From assembly GCF_019218745.1 (NCBI RefSeq), contig NZ_JAHUXA010000027.1:1-40520 (forward strand): 40,520 nucleotides of DNA, given 5' to 3'. Source of the stretch: Enterobacter sp. ENT03. GTDB taxonomy: Bacteria; Pseudomonadota; Gammaproteobacteria; Enterobacterales; Enterobacteriaceae. The notes below the pieces were generated by a model. It saw only the letters and a program-made list of their open reading frames with translations. It did no database searches and was not told the DNA's origin. The translations under genes were made by a program, and so were the position numbers. Positions 27,375 through 35,635 of the stretch are shown piece after piece; the first letter of the stretch is position 1, and each line of letters starts with the position of its first letter.

Positions 27375-29063
27375 ATGAAAACGCTGCTGATAATTGACTC
27401 CAGTCTCGGCCAGGCCCGCGCTTATATGGCGAAAACCTTGTTGGGAGTGGCGGCGCAAAAAGCCAATGTGGAAATCATCGACAATCCGCATGAAGCTGAA
27501 CTGGCAATCGTATTAGGAACCAGCGTGCCGAACGACAGCGCGCTGAACGGCAAAAAAGTGTGGCTGGGCGATATTAATCGCGCCGTGGCGCACCCGGAGC
27601 TGTTTTTAAGTGAAGCGAAAAATCACGCGGCGCCTTACAGCGCGCCAGTGGCTGCGGCTGCACCTGCCGCAACCGGCGGCGTGAAGCGTGTGGTAGCGGT
27701 TACCGCCTGTCCGACCGGCGTGGCGCACACGTTTATGGCGGCGGAAGCGATTGAAACCGAAGCCAAAAAACGCGGCTGGTGGGTGAAAGTGGAAACCCGC
27801 GGCTCTGTGGGCGCGGGCAATGCCATCACTCCGGAAGAAGTGGCGGAAGCGGATCTGGTGATTGTGGCGGCAGACATCGAAGTGGATCTGGCGAAATTCG
27901 CCGGTAAGCCGATGTACCGCACCTCCACTGGTCTGGCGCTGAAGAAAACCGCGCAGGAGTTGGATAAAGCGCAGGCAGAAGCGAAGCCGTATCAGCCGTC
28001 GGGTAAACCGCAGGCGGCAAGCGAAGGGAAGAAAGAGGGCGGCGGTGCTTATCGTCACCTGCTGACCGGCGTGTCTTACATGCTGCCGATGGTGGTAGCG
28101 GGCGGTCTGTGTATCGCGCTGTCCTTTGCGTTTGGTATTGAAGCCTTCAAAACACCGGATACCCTCGCCGCCGCACTGATGCAAATCGGTGGTGGTTCAG
28201 CCTTCGCGCTGATGGTGCCGGTACTGGCGGGTTATATTGCGTTCTCTATCGCTGACCGTCCGGGTCTGACGCCGGGTCTTATCGGCGGCATGCTGGCGGT
28301 GAGCACGGGTTCCGGCTTTATTGGCGGTATCATTGCTGGCTTTATTGCCGGTTACGTGGCGAAAGCCATCAGCCAGAAAGTGAAGCTGCCGCCGAGCATG
28401 GAAGCGCTGAAACCGATCCTGATCATTCCGCTGTTCTCAAGCCTGATTGTCGGTCTGGCGATGATCTACCTGATCGGCAAACCGGTCGCCGGTATCCTGA
28501 CGGGTCTGACTCACTGGCTGCAAACCATGGGCACCGCGAACGCGGTTCTGCTGGGTGCGATCCTCGGTGGCATGATGTGTACCGATATGGGTGGTCCGGT
28601 GAACAAAGCCGCTTACGCCTTTGGCGTCGGTCTGCTGAGTACCCAGACTTATGCACCGATGGCCGCCATTATGGCTGCCGGGATGGTACCGCCGCTGGCG
28701 ATGGGTATCGCCACGCTGGTTGCGCGTAAAAAGTTCGACAAAGGTCAGCAGGAAGGGGGGAAAGCCGCACTGGTTCTCGGTCTGTGCTTTATCTCTGAAG
28801 GCGCGATCCCGTTCGCAGCCCGTGACCCGATGCGTGTCATCCCTTGCTGTATCGTGGGCGGCGCGGTGACCGGGGCGATCTCCATGGCGATTGGCGCGAA
28901 GCTGATGGCACCGCACGGTGGCCTGTTCGTCCTGCTGATCCCAGGCGCAATCACGCCGGTCGTGGGTTATCTGCTGGCGATTGTTGCCGGTACGCTGCTG
29001 GCAGGTCTGGCTTACGCTTTCCTGAAACGTCCGGAAACGGTCGTGGCTGAGAAAATCGCGTAA
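27375..29063 (+). CDS. fruA: Fructose-specific PTS EIIB'BC component
   Basis: This 562-residue permease imports fructose and releases fructose-1-phosphate. An N-terminal degenerate B' domain (about 1-85) is followed by the EIIB domain with phosphorylated C112 (TACPTGVAHTF), a linker rich in alanine and lysine, and an EIIC membrane domain from about 225, with GGPVNKAAYAFGVGLL and ISEGAIPFAARDPMR conserved. AGGAGAG precedes the ATG. The operon ends at a strong terminator. Confidence 0.97.
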   Translation: MKTLLIIDSSLGQARAYMAKTLLGVAAQKANVEIIDNPHEAELAIVLGTSVPNDSALNGKKVWLGDINRAVAHPELFLSEAKNHAAPYSAPVAAAAPAATGGVKRVVAVTACPTGVAHTFMAAEAIETEAKKRGWWVKVETRGSVGAGNAITPEEVAEADLVIVAADIEVDLAKFAGKPMYRTSTGLALKKTAQELDKAQAEAKPYQPSGKPQAASEGKKEGGGAYRHLLTGVSYMLPMVVAGGLCIALSFAFGIEAFKTPDTLAAALMQIGGGSAFALMVPVLAGYIAFSIADRPGLTPGLIGGMLAVSTGSGFIGGIIAGFIAGYVAKAISQKVKLPPSMEALKPILIIPLFSSLIVGLAMIYLIGKPVAGILTGLTHWLQTMGTANAVLLGAILGGMMCTDMGGPVNKAAYAFGVGLLSTQTYAPMAAIMAAGMVPPLAMGIATLVARKKFDKGQQEGGKAALVLGLCFISEGAIPFAARDPMRVIPCCIVGGAVTGAISMAIGAKLMAPHGGLFVLLIPGAITPVVGYLLAIVAGTLLAGLAYAFLKRPETVVAEKIA

Positions 29064-29083
29064 GAGTAAGTTGCCGGGCACGC

Positions 29084-29111
29084 AAAAAGGACAGCAGATG
29101 CTGTCCTTTTT
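29084..29111. terminator. Bidirectional terminator between fruA and the SIS gene
   Basis: AAAAAGGACAGCA, loop GA, TGCTGTCCTTTTTT: an 8-bp GC stem extended by A/T pairs. It serves fruBKA and, on the other strand, the convergent PTS cassette. Confidence 0.92.
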
Positions 29112-29117
29112 TATTGC

Positions 29118-29708
29118 TTACACGGCCCGTTTCCCGAGCGTGCCGCCGGGATGGTAGAGGCCAAAATTTTGCCGGGTAAACTGCTTTAAATGCGAGAGCG
29201 TCAGCGCCAGCGCATCCCCTACCACCAGGACCGCCGTCGAGGAACTTGACGGTGCCAGCCCTAAATCATCCGCCTCAGTTTCCACGCGGATCTCAATGGC
29301 CAGATCGCAGGCCATTGCCAGCGATGAATGCCGGTTGCCGGTAAAAGCCACCCGCCGAACAGCCATTTTTTTCAGGCTGGGCAGCAGGGCCAGCATCTCC
29401 TGCGTTTCACCGCTGTTTGACAGCAGAATGGCAATATCATCCCTGTGGATCATCCCCAAATCACCGTGTAACGCTTCGGTGCCGTGTACAAAAATCGCCG
29501 GTGTTCCCGTGCTGGCAAAAGTGGCGGCAAGCTTCTTACCAATGTGGCCAGATTTGCCAATGCCGACGAACACCACTCGTCCCTTAGCGCCAAGAATAAT
29601 GTCGATCAACATCTCCATACCGGGGAAAGGCGCGGTGAGTAACTCCCCAATAGCCTGGTGTTCTTTGCGCATATAGTTTTTAAGCAGGGGCAGCGTACTG
29701 TTATTCAT
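29118..29708 (-). CDS. Single-domain arabinose-5-phosphate isomerase-like SIS protein
   Basis: A 196-residue sugar isomerase (SIS) domain protein close to KdsD/GutQ/KpsF, which interconvert ribulose-5-phosphate and arabinose-5-phosphate. It stops where the CBS pair of KdsD (328 residues) would begin. The five residues reported as important in E. coli KdsD all have equivalents at a constant offset of seven: K52, H81, E104, E145 and H186. Motifs are GIGKSGHIGKKLAATFASTG, HGDLGM, LSNSGET, DLGLAPSSS and HPGGTLGKR. CBS-less forms are known, such as c3406 of E. coli CFT073. It overlaps the MalY-like gene by 8 bases. The physiological substrate is unknown. Confidence 0.85.
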   Translation of the reverse strand: MNNSTLPLLKNYMRKEHQAIGELLTAPFPGMEMLIDIILGAKGRVVFVGIGKSGHIGKKLAATFASTGTPAIFVHGTEALHGDLGMIHRDDIAILLSNSGETQEMLALLPSLKKMAVRRVAFTGNRHSSLAMACDLAIEIRVETEADDLGLAPSSSSTAVLVVGDALALTLSHLKQFTRQNFGLYHPGGTLGKRAV

Positions 29709-30900
29709 GATGATCTCCTTGTCGCGCGTTATTGAGCGCGCTCACGGCTTTATGCAGCCGGTGTAATCCGTCTTCCAGTTTGGCGCGGGAACAGGCGCAG
29801 TTAAGCCGCAGGAAATGCTCGCCGCCGCGTCCGTAATGACTGCCAGACATGATGCCCACTTTGCCCGCCTGCACCAGATAGTGCTGAAGCACCGCGTCTG
29901 AGACGGTCAACCGCTGGCAATCCAGCCAGGCAAAGTAGCAGCCGTCGGGTTGCACGAGGGTGATTTCCGGTAAAAACGTCGCCAGAAATGACGCCACAAA
30001 GGCAAGATTTTGTTGCAGGTGCCCCCGCAGCGCCGCAAGCCAGTCGTCGCATTCCCGGTACGCAACAATGGTGGCGATGACGTTGAGGATCGCCGGGGAG
30101 TTAACGAAATCCCGGTAGCGGGTGAGGGTGACAAATTTCTGGTGCAGTTGCGGATCGGGGATCAGCGCATAGGAGCCGGTCAGTGCCGGAAGATTGAAGG
30201 TTTTCGACACCGATGACAGCACCACCAGCTTTTCATGATGAGGATGCTGCGCTTTGAGCAGCGGAAAGGTGTTCTGCGTAAAAGTGATGTCCATATGAAT
30301 GTCGTCAGAGATCACCCAGCACTGGTGTTTTTGCGCAATATCGAGGATGCGGGTGATTTCATGGGGCGTCCAGCAGCGACCGACTGGATTGTGCGGGTTG
30401 CATAACAGGATAATGCTGGCGCGCATCGCCTGGCATTCAAAATCCTGCCAGTCGATATGGTAGCGGCCGCCGCTCCGCTTCAGCTCAGACGTCAGCAGCT
30501 GGCGGCGGTTCTGGCGGATGACATCAAAGAACGCATTATACGCGGGCGTGAACAGGCAAATGCCGTCTGCCGTGCCGCTTAACAGTTCAATAAGCTTACT
30601 CAGGGAGTACATGACGCTTGGGCTGTAGGCGATCCACTCCGGCTTTATCGGGCAGGCGAACTGTTTGTCATACCAGTGCACAATCGCCTCAAGGTAATCC
30701 GCATGTTGCCAGCGGCTGTAACCCAGCACCGGATGGCTCAGGCGCGCGGTCAGGGCACTCATAATCGCCGGCGGCACCGCAAGATCCATATCCGAAATGG
30801 AAAACGGTAATACGTCTGCTTCACCAAAGCGGTCAGCGGCAAAATCCCACTGCGTACAATAAGTGTGATAGCGCGAAATCGGGGTATTAAAATCCGTCAT
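29701..30900 (-). CDS. MalY/PatB-family PLP-dependent C-S beta-lyase
   Basis: A 399-residue fold-type I aminotransferase-like enzyme resembling MalY (390 residues). Relatives cleave cystathionine and other cysteine S-conjugates into pyruvate, ammonia and a thiol. The PLP lysine is K233 (SSVSKTFNLPALTG), the PLP-nitrogen aspartate is D199 in ISDDIHMD, and NPHNPVGR is the cofactor asparagine motif. The N-terminus YHTYCTQWDF...FSISDMDL is typical. ATG 30900 overlaps the EIICB end by 14 bases; the longer frame to 31032 lies inside EIICB. E. coli MalY also represses MalT, and it is not clear whether this protein could. Confidence 0.9.
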   Translation of the reverse strand: MTDFNTPISRYHTYCTQWDFAADRFGEADVLPFSISDMDLAVPPAIMSALTARLSHPVLGYSRWQHADYLEAIVHWYDKQFACPIKPEWIAYSPSVMYSLSKLIELLSGTADGICLFTPAYNAFFDVIRQNRRQLLTSELKRSGGRYHIDWQDFECQAMRASIILLCNPHNPVGRCWTPHEITRILDIAQKHQCWVISDDIHMDITFTQNTFPLLKAQHPHHEKLVVLSSVSKTFNLPALTGSYALIPDPQLHQKFVTLTRYRDFVNSPAILNVIATIVAYRECDDWLAALRGHLQQNLAFVASFLATFLPEITLVQPDGCYFAWLDCQRLTVSDAVLQHYLVQAGKVGIMSGSHYGRGGEHFLRLNCACSRAKLEDGLHRLHKAVSALNNARQGDHHE

Positions 30901-32431
30901 GACGCACCCCCATGTAAGCATCCATCTCGCGACGCATGGCGAAGACTTTCGTGCCAATGATAATTTGCAGGGTGGTGGCATCAAGTTTAACGATGGCGAC
31001 GCCGCCGGCACGTTTGATCCTGGCCTCATCAATCAGCGAGATGTCCTTGACCACCAGGCGCAGTCGGGTGACGCAGTTATCCAGCGAGACAATGTTTTCC
31101 CGGCCGCCAAGCGCGCTGACCATCTCCTCGCCCTTATCAGGTGTGGCATCGGGCAGGGTGCTATCCCCGTCCTCTTCGCGACCGACGGTGAGCAGATTAA
31201 ATTTGAGGATCGCCCAGCGAAAGACGAGGTAGTAAATAACGAAGTACACCACCTCCACCATGATGGCGATCGGCCAGCCGGTACGCACGCCGCGCAGAAC
31301 GCCGAAACTGATAAACTGGATCAAGTCGCCGGTGAAGCCCATTTTCACGCCCATATAGGGCAGGATCATATTGGCAAAACCGTTCATAAACGCGTGGAAA
31401 GCAAACAGCGCCGGGCTGACGAACAAAAACAGGAATTCGATGGGTTCGCTGACACCGCCGACGATCACCGTCAGCACGCCGGAAATCAGCAGTGCTTTCA
31501 CCGCCATGCGGTTTTTGGCCGTCTGATACATCGCCAGCGCCGCCCCCGCCAGCCCGTACTGGATCATCAGTTTGCCCTGTTCCATTTTGCCGGCGAGATC
31601 GAGAGGAATAACGGCATTCTCTTTCACGTACGCCATAAACATATTCAGCGTTCCGAAGTATTCCTGCTGATTGATAATGGCCGAGCCGCCGATGGGCGTG
31701 AAGCGGAATACCGACGTGACCAGATGATTCAGGCCAAAAGGTATGGTGACGCGCTCCGCCACGGCATAGAAGAAATAGCCCACCGGGCCGGAGGTGGAGA
31801 TCCAGCGTCCAATAGCCATAAACATATTGAAAAACGGTGGCCAGACGAAGGGAATGACCAGTCCTACCAGACTCATCAGGATCAGCGTCACAATAGGCAC
31901 TAATCGCGGGCCGCTGTAAAAACCCAACGATGCCGGGATGTTAAGTGCGACGATGTGCCGATACAGCGCATTGACCAGCAAACCACTGACAATGCCGCCT
32001 AACACGCTGGTGTTATAGGTCTGGATGCCAAGAATGATCGTCTGACCGTGGGTAGACATTTGATCGCTGGCCACCAGCAGGTTGTTTTGTTGCAGATAAA
32101 AATGTGTGCCCAGGTGCATGGCCATAAACCCGATCAGCCCGGAAAATGCGCCGTAGGCTTTGTCCTCTTTGTCTTTTAATAAACCGAGCGGAATGGCGAT
32201 GGCAAACAATACCGGCAGATTAGCGAAAGCATATAATCCCAGTTCGACAATAAATAACAGGGTGGTTTTTACCGGTGGCCAGGCCATAAAAGGTAAATAG
32301 TGCGCCACGCTGGCGTCGGATAATCCGCTGCCCAGACCAAGCATCATGCCGCAGACGCTGAGCAGGGCAATAGGGTACATAAAAGCCTTTCCAAGACTCT
32401 GGAAATAATGCCAAATAGTTGAGGATTTCAT
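30887..32431 (-). CDS. MalX-like PTS permease EIICB (glucose/maltose/alpha-glucoside type)
   Basis: A 514-residue sugar permease of the glucose superfamily. The N-terminal EIIC domain (about 1-400, many membrane segments) carries GGVSEPIEFLFLF, a variant of the usual GITEP substrate motif, and GLNHLVTSVFRF. The C-terminal EIIB domain has phosphorylated C453 (SLDNCVTRLRL). No EIIA is encoded nearby, so it probably uses EIIA-Glc (crr). Substrate is unknown. It lies 25 bases after the antiterminator gene and overlaps the lyase gene. Confidence 0.92.
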   Translation of the reverse strand: MKSSTIWHYFQSLGKAFMYPIALLSVCGMMLGLGSGLSDASVAHYLPFMAWPPVKTTLLFIVELGLYAFANLPVLFAIAIPLGLLKDKEDKAYGAFSGLIGFMAMHLGTHFYLQQNNLLVASDQMSTHGQTIILGIQTYNTSVLGGIVSGLLVNALYRHIVALNIPASLGFYSGPRLVPIVTLILMSLVGLVIPFVWPPFFNMFMAIGRWISTSGPVGYFFYAVAERVTIPFGLNHLVTSVFRFTPIGGSAIINQQEYFGTLNMFMAYVKENAVIPLDLAGKMEQGKLMIQYGLAGAALAMYQTAKNRMAVKALLISGVLTVIVGGVSEPIEFLFLFVSPALFAFHAFMNGFANMILPYMGVKMGFTGDLIQFISFGVLRGVRTGWPIAIMVEVVYFVIYYLVFRWAILKFNLLTVGREEDGDSTLPDATPDKGEEMVSALGGRENIVSLDNCVTRLRLVVKDISLIDEARIKRAGGVAIVKLDATTLQIIIGTKVFAMRREMDAYMGVRHDGF

Positions 32432-32456
32432 TTAACACTCCATTGTTTTCCCGGAA

Positions 32457-33290
32457 TTAATTAATCCGGCGGCTCATTACATTTTTAATATGAATGGAAA
32501 GGTAGAGTTTCTCGCTCATTTTGATACTGCGTTGATAGTTGTCGTTAATATACTGACTAATCCGCGTGACGCATTTTTTAAGCTGCGCGTCCGTCTCGGT
32601 AAAGTATTCGTAGATAATGCGAAAATCACACTCGTTAATCTCCTCTTTATGAATAATACGGTAAGCAAAAAATTTCAGATGCATCATAAAGCGGGAGTGA
32701 TCGAACGAATCTTTTGGAAGGACACAATGATAACTTGTTTCCACGATGGCAATAATCTCTTTGACCAGCGCCAGAATGGAAACGGAAATATCCGTCCGCT
32801 GATAGTTATTGATGAGGTGTAGCGCGATATAGCCGGTTTCATCCGCCGCAAGCTGGATACCGGTTTCGCGGGCGATGATCGCGAGCGCCTGTTCTGCGAC
32901 GGCGTATTCCTGCGGATAGAGCAGGGCGATCTCATCAAGGAACAAATTCGGTAAGTGAACGAATTGCTGCTGGCGCAGGGTCGCGTTAGCGATATGATCA
33001 ACCAGCGAAAAAATGATGGATGCAGACAATTTTTGCCCCAGTTCTTTTTCCGCCAGTACAATGATTTTTTCCGCGATATGAATATATTCAATACTGACCT
33101 TTTTGATGAGATCGTAAATCTGATCTTTGTGTTCCTCTTTAATGTAATAGACTTTGTTGATCAGGCGCTGATCAAGTCGGGTACCTGCTTTTTGGTTGTA
33201 ACCCACTCCGGCACCGGAGACGACGATCTCTTCGCCTTCCCGGTTAGTAGCGATAACCGCATTATTGTTGAGAATTTTCGCAATAATCAT
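32457..33290 (-). CDS. BglG/LicT-family transcriptional antiterminator
   Basis: A 277-residue RNA-binding regulator. The N-terminal CAT domain (1 to about 55, MIIAKILNNNAVIA) binds the RAT hairpin. PRD1 has H99 (VDHIANAT) and H158 (YIALHLIN); PRD2 has H204 (MHLKFFAYR) and H267 (LSIHIKN). These are the phosphorylation sites used by PTS proteins to switch such factors. It is preceded by its own RAT and terminator at 33304-33376, so it should activate itself and the downstream genes when sugar is transported. The gene is clearly AT-richer than the rest of the cassette. Confidence 0.93.
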   Translation of the reverse strand: MIIAKILNNNAVIATNREGEEIVVSGAGVGYNQKAGTRLDQRLINKVYYIKEEHKDQIYDLIKKVSIEYIHIAEKIIVLAEKELGQKLSASIIFSLVDHIANATLRQQQFVHLPNLFLDEIALLYPQEYAVAEQALAIIARETGIQLAADETGYIALHLINNYQRTDISVSILALVKEIIAIVETSYHCVLPKDSFDHSRFMMHLKFFAYRIIHKEEINECDFRIIYEYFTETDAQLKKCVTRISQYINDNYQRSIKMSEKLYLSIHIKNVMSRRIN

Positions 33291-33303
33291 GACCTCTCCC
33301 CAT

Positions 33304-33349
33304 AAAAAAAGGGCAATACATAAAGGGGGAGGCCCTTCAGGTATTGCCC
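33304..33349 (-). terminator. Leader terminator of the PTS cassette
   Basis: On the minus strand GGGCAATAC (33341-33349) pairs perfectly with GTATTGCCC (33311-33319), followed by seven T. It lies between the promoter region and the antiterminator start, so transcription stops here unless BglG-type antitermination occurs. Confidence 0.9.
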
Positions 33350-33376
33350 TTGCCTAATTTAATAGTTACAAGTGCC
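33346..33376 (-). promoter_or_regulatory. RAT (ribonucleic antiterminator) in the cassette leader
   Basis: The minus strand has GGCACTTGTAACT, eight bases, AGGCAAGGGC. It matches the BglG/SacT-type RAT pattern GGATTGTTACT...AGGCAAAACC at the key TTGTxACT and AGGCAA blocks. It overlaps the first bases of the terminator stem, so the two structures exclude each other. Confidence 0.78.
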
Positions 33377-33446
33377 AGTGATGTTTTCTTTAATAGCAGC
33401 AGTGTAGAGAAAGCCGATAATCGTGAATACGATCAGATTAATATAA

Positions 33447-33462
33447 TTTGAGTGCCGTCACA
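33447..33462 (-). promoter_or_regulatory. CRP-like site upstream of the PTS cassette
   Basis: On the minus strand TGTGA, six bases, TCAAA: a strong left half and a near right half of the CRP consensus. It lies about 80 bases upstream of the RAT, so a CRP-dependent promoter is likely around 33415-33440. Confidence 0.55.
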
Positions 33463-33491
33463 TAAATAATTTTGAGTGAGTGGGGTTAATT

Positions 33492-33523
33492 GTGCCTTTA
33501 ATTCTATTCATCATTAAAGGCAC
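33492..33523. repeat. Perfect 11-bp inverted repeat after nfo
   Basis: GTGCCTTTAAT (33492-33502) and ATTAAAGGCAC (33513-33523) are perfect inverted arms with a 10-base spacer, starting 12 bases after the nfo stop. It may end nfo transcription but has no T-tract. A protein-binding dyad upstream of the PTS cassette is the alternative. Confidence 0.6.
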
Positions 33524-33534
33524 CCGTAATACTA

Positions 33535-34392
33535 TTATGCCGTCACTTCGCTGTGTTGCTGTGCTTTTAGCCAGGCGATCTCTTCCGCCCAAATATCCGG
33601 GTTAACGGTTTCCAGTACCATCGGAATACCGTCAAAACGCGCGTCCTGCATGATCCAGCGAAACGCATCATGCCCGATATTGCCCTCACCGAGACTGTGA
33701 TGGCGGTCAACGCGGCTGCCAAACGCGCTTTTCGCATCGTTGAGGTGCATCCCGCGCAGATACTTAAAACCGACAATGCGCTCAAACTCCGCAAAGGTTT
33801 TTTCACATTCCGCGGCGCTGCGCAGATCGTAACCCGCGGCAAAAGCATGGCAGGTATCAATGCAGACGCCGACGCGGGATTTGTCTTCCACGCCGTCGAT
33901 AATTGCCGCCAGATGCTCAAACTTAAAGCCCAGATTACTGCCCTGTCCGGCGGTGTTTTCGATCACCGCGGTGACGCCTTCGGTTTTATCCAGCACGATA
34001 TTGATCGACTCAGCGATACGCGCCAGGCACGCCTCTTCCGGGATCTGCATCAGGTGGCTGCCAGGGTGGAAGTTCAGCAGGCTCAGCCCGAGTTGCTGGC
34101 AGCGCGTCACTTCATCGAGAAACGCTTCGCGGGATTTTTCCAGCGCGTCGGCCACCGGGTGACCCAGATTTATCAGGTAGCTATCGTGTGGCAGGATCTG
34201 CGCTGACGTGTAGCCGTATTTTTCGCAGGCGGCTTTAAAGTCATCAATCGTTTCGCTTGTCAGCGGTGCGGCGCGCCATTGACGCTGATTTTTAGTGAAC
34301 AGGGCAAACGCGGTTGCGCCGATTTCCGCGGCGCGCATCGCGGCATTAGCGACACCCCCCGCGGCGCTGACGTGCGCTCCAATGTATTTCAT
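33535..34392 (-). CDS. nfo: Endonuclease IV (AP endonuclease)
   Basis: A 285-residue DNA repair enzyme that cuts the backbone at abasic sites and removes 3' blocking groups. The zinc-binding TIM-barrel motifs are clear: [54 protein letters not shown] and LETVNP. The start at 34392 ([20 protein letters not shown] upstream) matches E. coli. It lies 59 bases downstream of yeiH in the same direction. Confidence 0.97.
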   Translation of the reverse strand: MKYIGAHVSAAGGVANAAMRAAEIGATAFALFTKNQRQWRAAPLTSETIDDFKAACEKYGYTSAQILPHDSYLINLGHPVADALEKSREAFLDEVTRCQQLGLSLLNFHPGSHLMQIPEEACLARIAESINIVLDKTEGVTAVIENTAGQGSNLGFKFEHLAAIIDGVEDKSRVGVCIDTCHAFAAGYDLRSAAECEKTFAEFERIVGFKYLRGMHLNDAKSAFGSRVDRHHSLGEGNIGHDAFRWIMQDARFDGIPMVLETVNPDIWAEEIAWLKAQQHSEVTA

Positions 34393-34451
34393 AAACACTC
34401 CTGGCAAACCCGGCCGGGCAAAGTCGCCATGATACCGGGTTAACAGGAATT

Positions 34452-35516
34452 TTACAGGGGGGTTATGGCTGTGGATAAAGCGGCCTCCACTCCCAGGTTA
34501 ATCAGCCCGCCGCCGACAATCAGCCAGACGAACAGCACCAGCGCCATTAGCAGGGGTTTCACACCGGCGTTTTTCAGGGCGCTGACGTGAGTGGTCAGTC
34601 CGAGCGCCGCCATCGCCATCGCCAGCAGAACGGTATCCAGCGTGACCAGCGTCTGCACCAGCGCGGCGGGCAGCAGGTTAAAGGTGTTGAAACCCGCGAC
34701 CACGATGAACAGCACGGCGAACCACGGAATGGTGATCTTGCTGTGCTGCGTATTATCTTGCGGAGCCAGCCGTTTGACGCGCATTGCCAGCAGGATCAGG
34801 AAGGGGGCCAGCATCATCACACGCAGCATTTTGGCGATCACTGCGGCATTTTCGGCATCCGGCCCAACGGCATGACCGGCTGCGACCACCTGCGCCACTT
34901 CATGCATGGTCGAACCCATATAGACGCCGTAGGCTTCCGGGCTGAAAAACGTGCTCAGTAGCGGATACACTGCCGGATAAAGGAAGATCGCCAGCGTGCC
35001 GAAGATCACCACCGTCGCCACGGCTACCGTCACTTTACTCGCCTGCGCTTTTACCACCGGCTCGGTTGCCAGCACCGCCGCCGCGCCGCAGATGCTGCTG
35101 CCTGCGCCAATCAGCCAGCTGGTTTGTTTATCCAGCCCGAAGACTTTTTGCCCGAGGAAGCAGGCCAGCGCAAAGGTGCTGGTCAGGGTGAGGGCGTCAA
35201 TAACGATCCCGCTGATGCCGACATCGGCAATCTGCGAGAAGGTCAGCCGGAAACCGTACAAAATGATCCCCAGGCGTAATAGATGCTGTTTGGCGAACAG
35301 TACGCCGGTATCACAATGGGGCGCAGCATGCGGATAGAGCGTATTACCGATAATCATGCCGGCGAGGATCGCCAGCGTCAGGGCGCTGAATCCGGCACCG
35401 GCAATGGCCGGAATGCTGCCTGTCCACAGGGCAAACCCTGCCACCAGCGCGCTAAGCGCAAGGCCGGGCGCGTAACGGTGAAATGAAGAGTGTGCGTGTA
35501 AGGTAAGTTCAGTCAT
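34452..35516 (-). CDS. yeiH: UPF0324 membrane protein YeiH
   Basis: A 354-residue integral membrane protein with about ten hydrophobic segments, close to E. coli YeiH (349). The family is sulfate/sulfonate-export-like but its substrate is not established. Conserved segments are [42 protein letters not shown] and [16 protein letters not shown] 35516 has AAAGGAG upstream. It is divergent from yeiE, whose product is its likely regulator. Confidence 0.92.
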   Translation of the reverse strand: MTELTLHAHSSFHRYAPGLALSALVAGFALWTGSIPAIAGAGFSALTLAILAGMIIGNTLYPHAAPHCDTGVLFAKQHLLRLGIILYGFRLTFSQIADVGISGIVIDALTLTSTFALACFLGQKVFGLDKQTSWLIGAGSSICGAAAVLATEPVVKAQASKVTVAVATVVIFGTLAIFLYPAVYPLLSTFFSPEAYGVYMGSTMHEVAQVVAAGHAVGPDAENAAVIAKMLRVMMLAPFLILLAMRVKRLAPQDNTQHSKITIPWFAVLFIVVAGFNTFNLLPAALVQTLVTLDTVLLAMAMAALGLTTHVSALKNAGVKPLLMALVLFVWLIVGGGLINLGVEAALSTAITPL

Positions 35517-35570
35517 AACCTTTCTCCTTTGTGTGGACAAAGCGTAAGGGTTGCTGGCTTAAAAATAAAA

Positions 35571-35594
35571 TTGATTATATATTTATAATTAATC
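35571..35594. promoter_or_regulatory. AT-rich dyad between yeiH and yeiE
   Basis: The strip ATTGATTATATATTTATAATTAAT is nearly self-complementary (GATTATA facing TATAATT). It is midway between divergent yeiH and yeiE. LysR-type factors bind such AT-rich interrupted dyads, so it is a candidate YeiE site. Confidence 0.4.
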
Positions 35595-35635
35595 TTTATA
35601 AGTGGTAAGCGGCGCCTTACCGGATGGGGTTAACC

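Noticed and set aside
30899..31903. 334-codon plus-strand open frame opposite the EIICB gene
   Set aside because: Low-complexity His/Gln/Asp-rich translation typical of antisense frames; the minus strand encodes a clear PTS permease.
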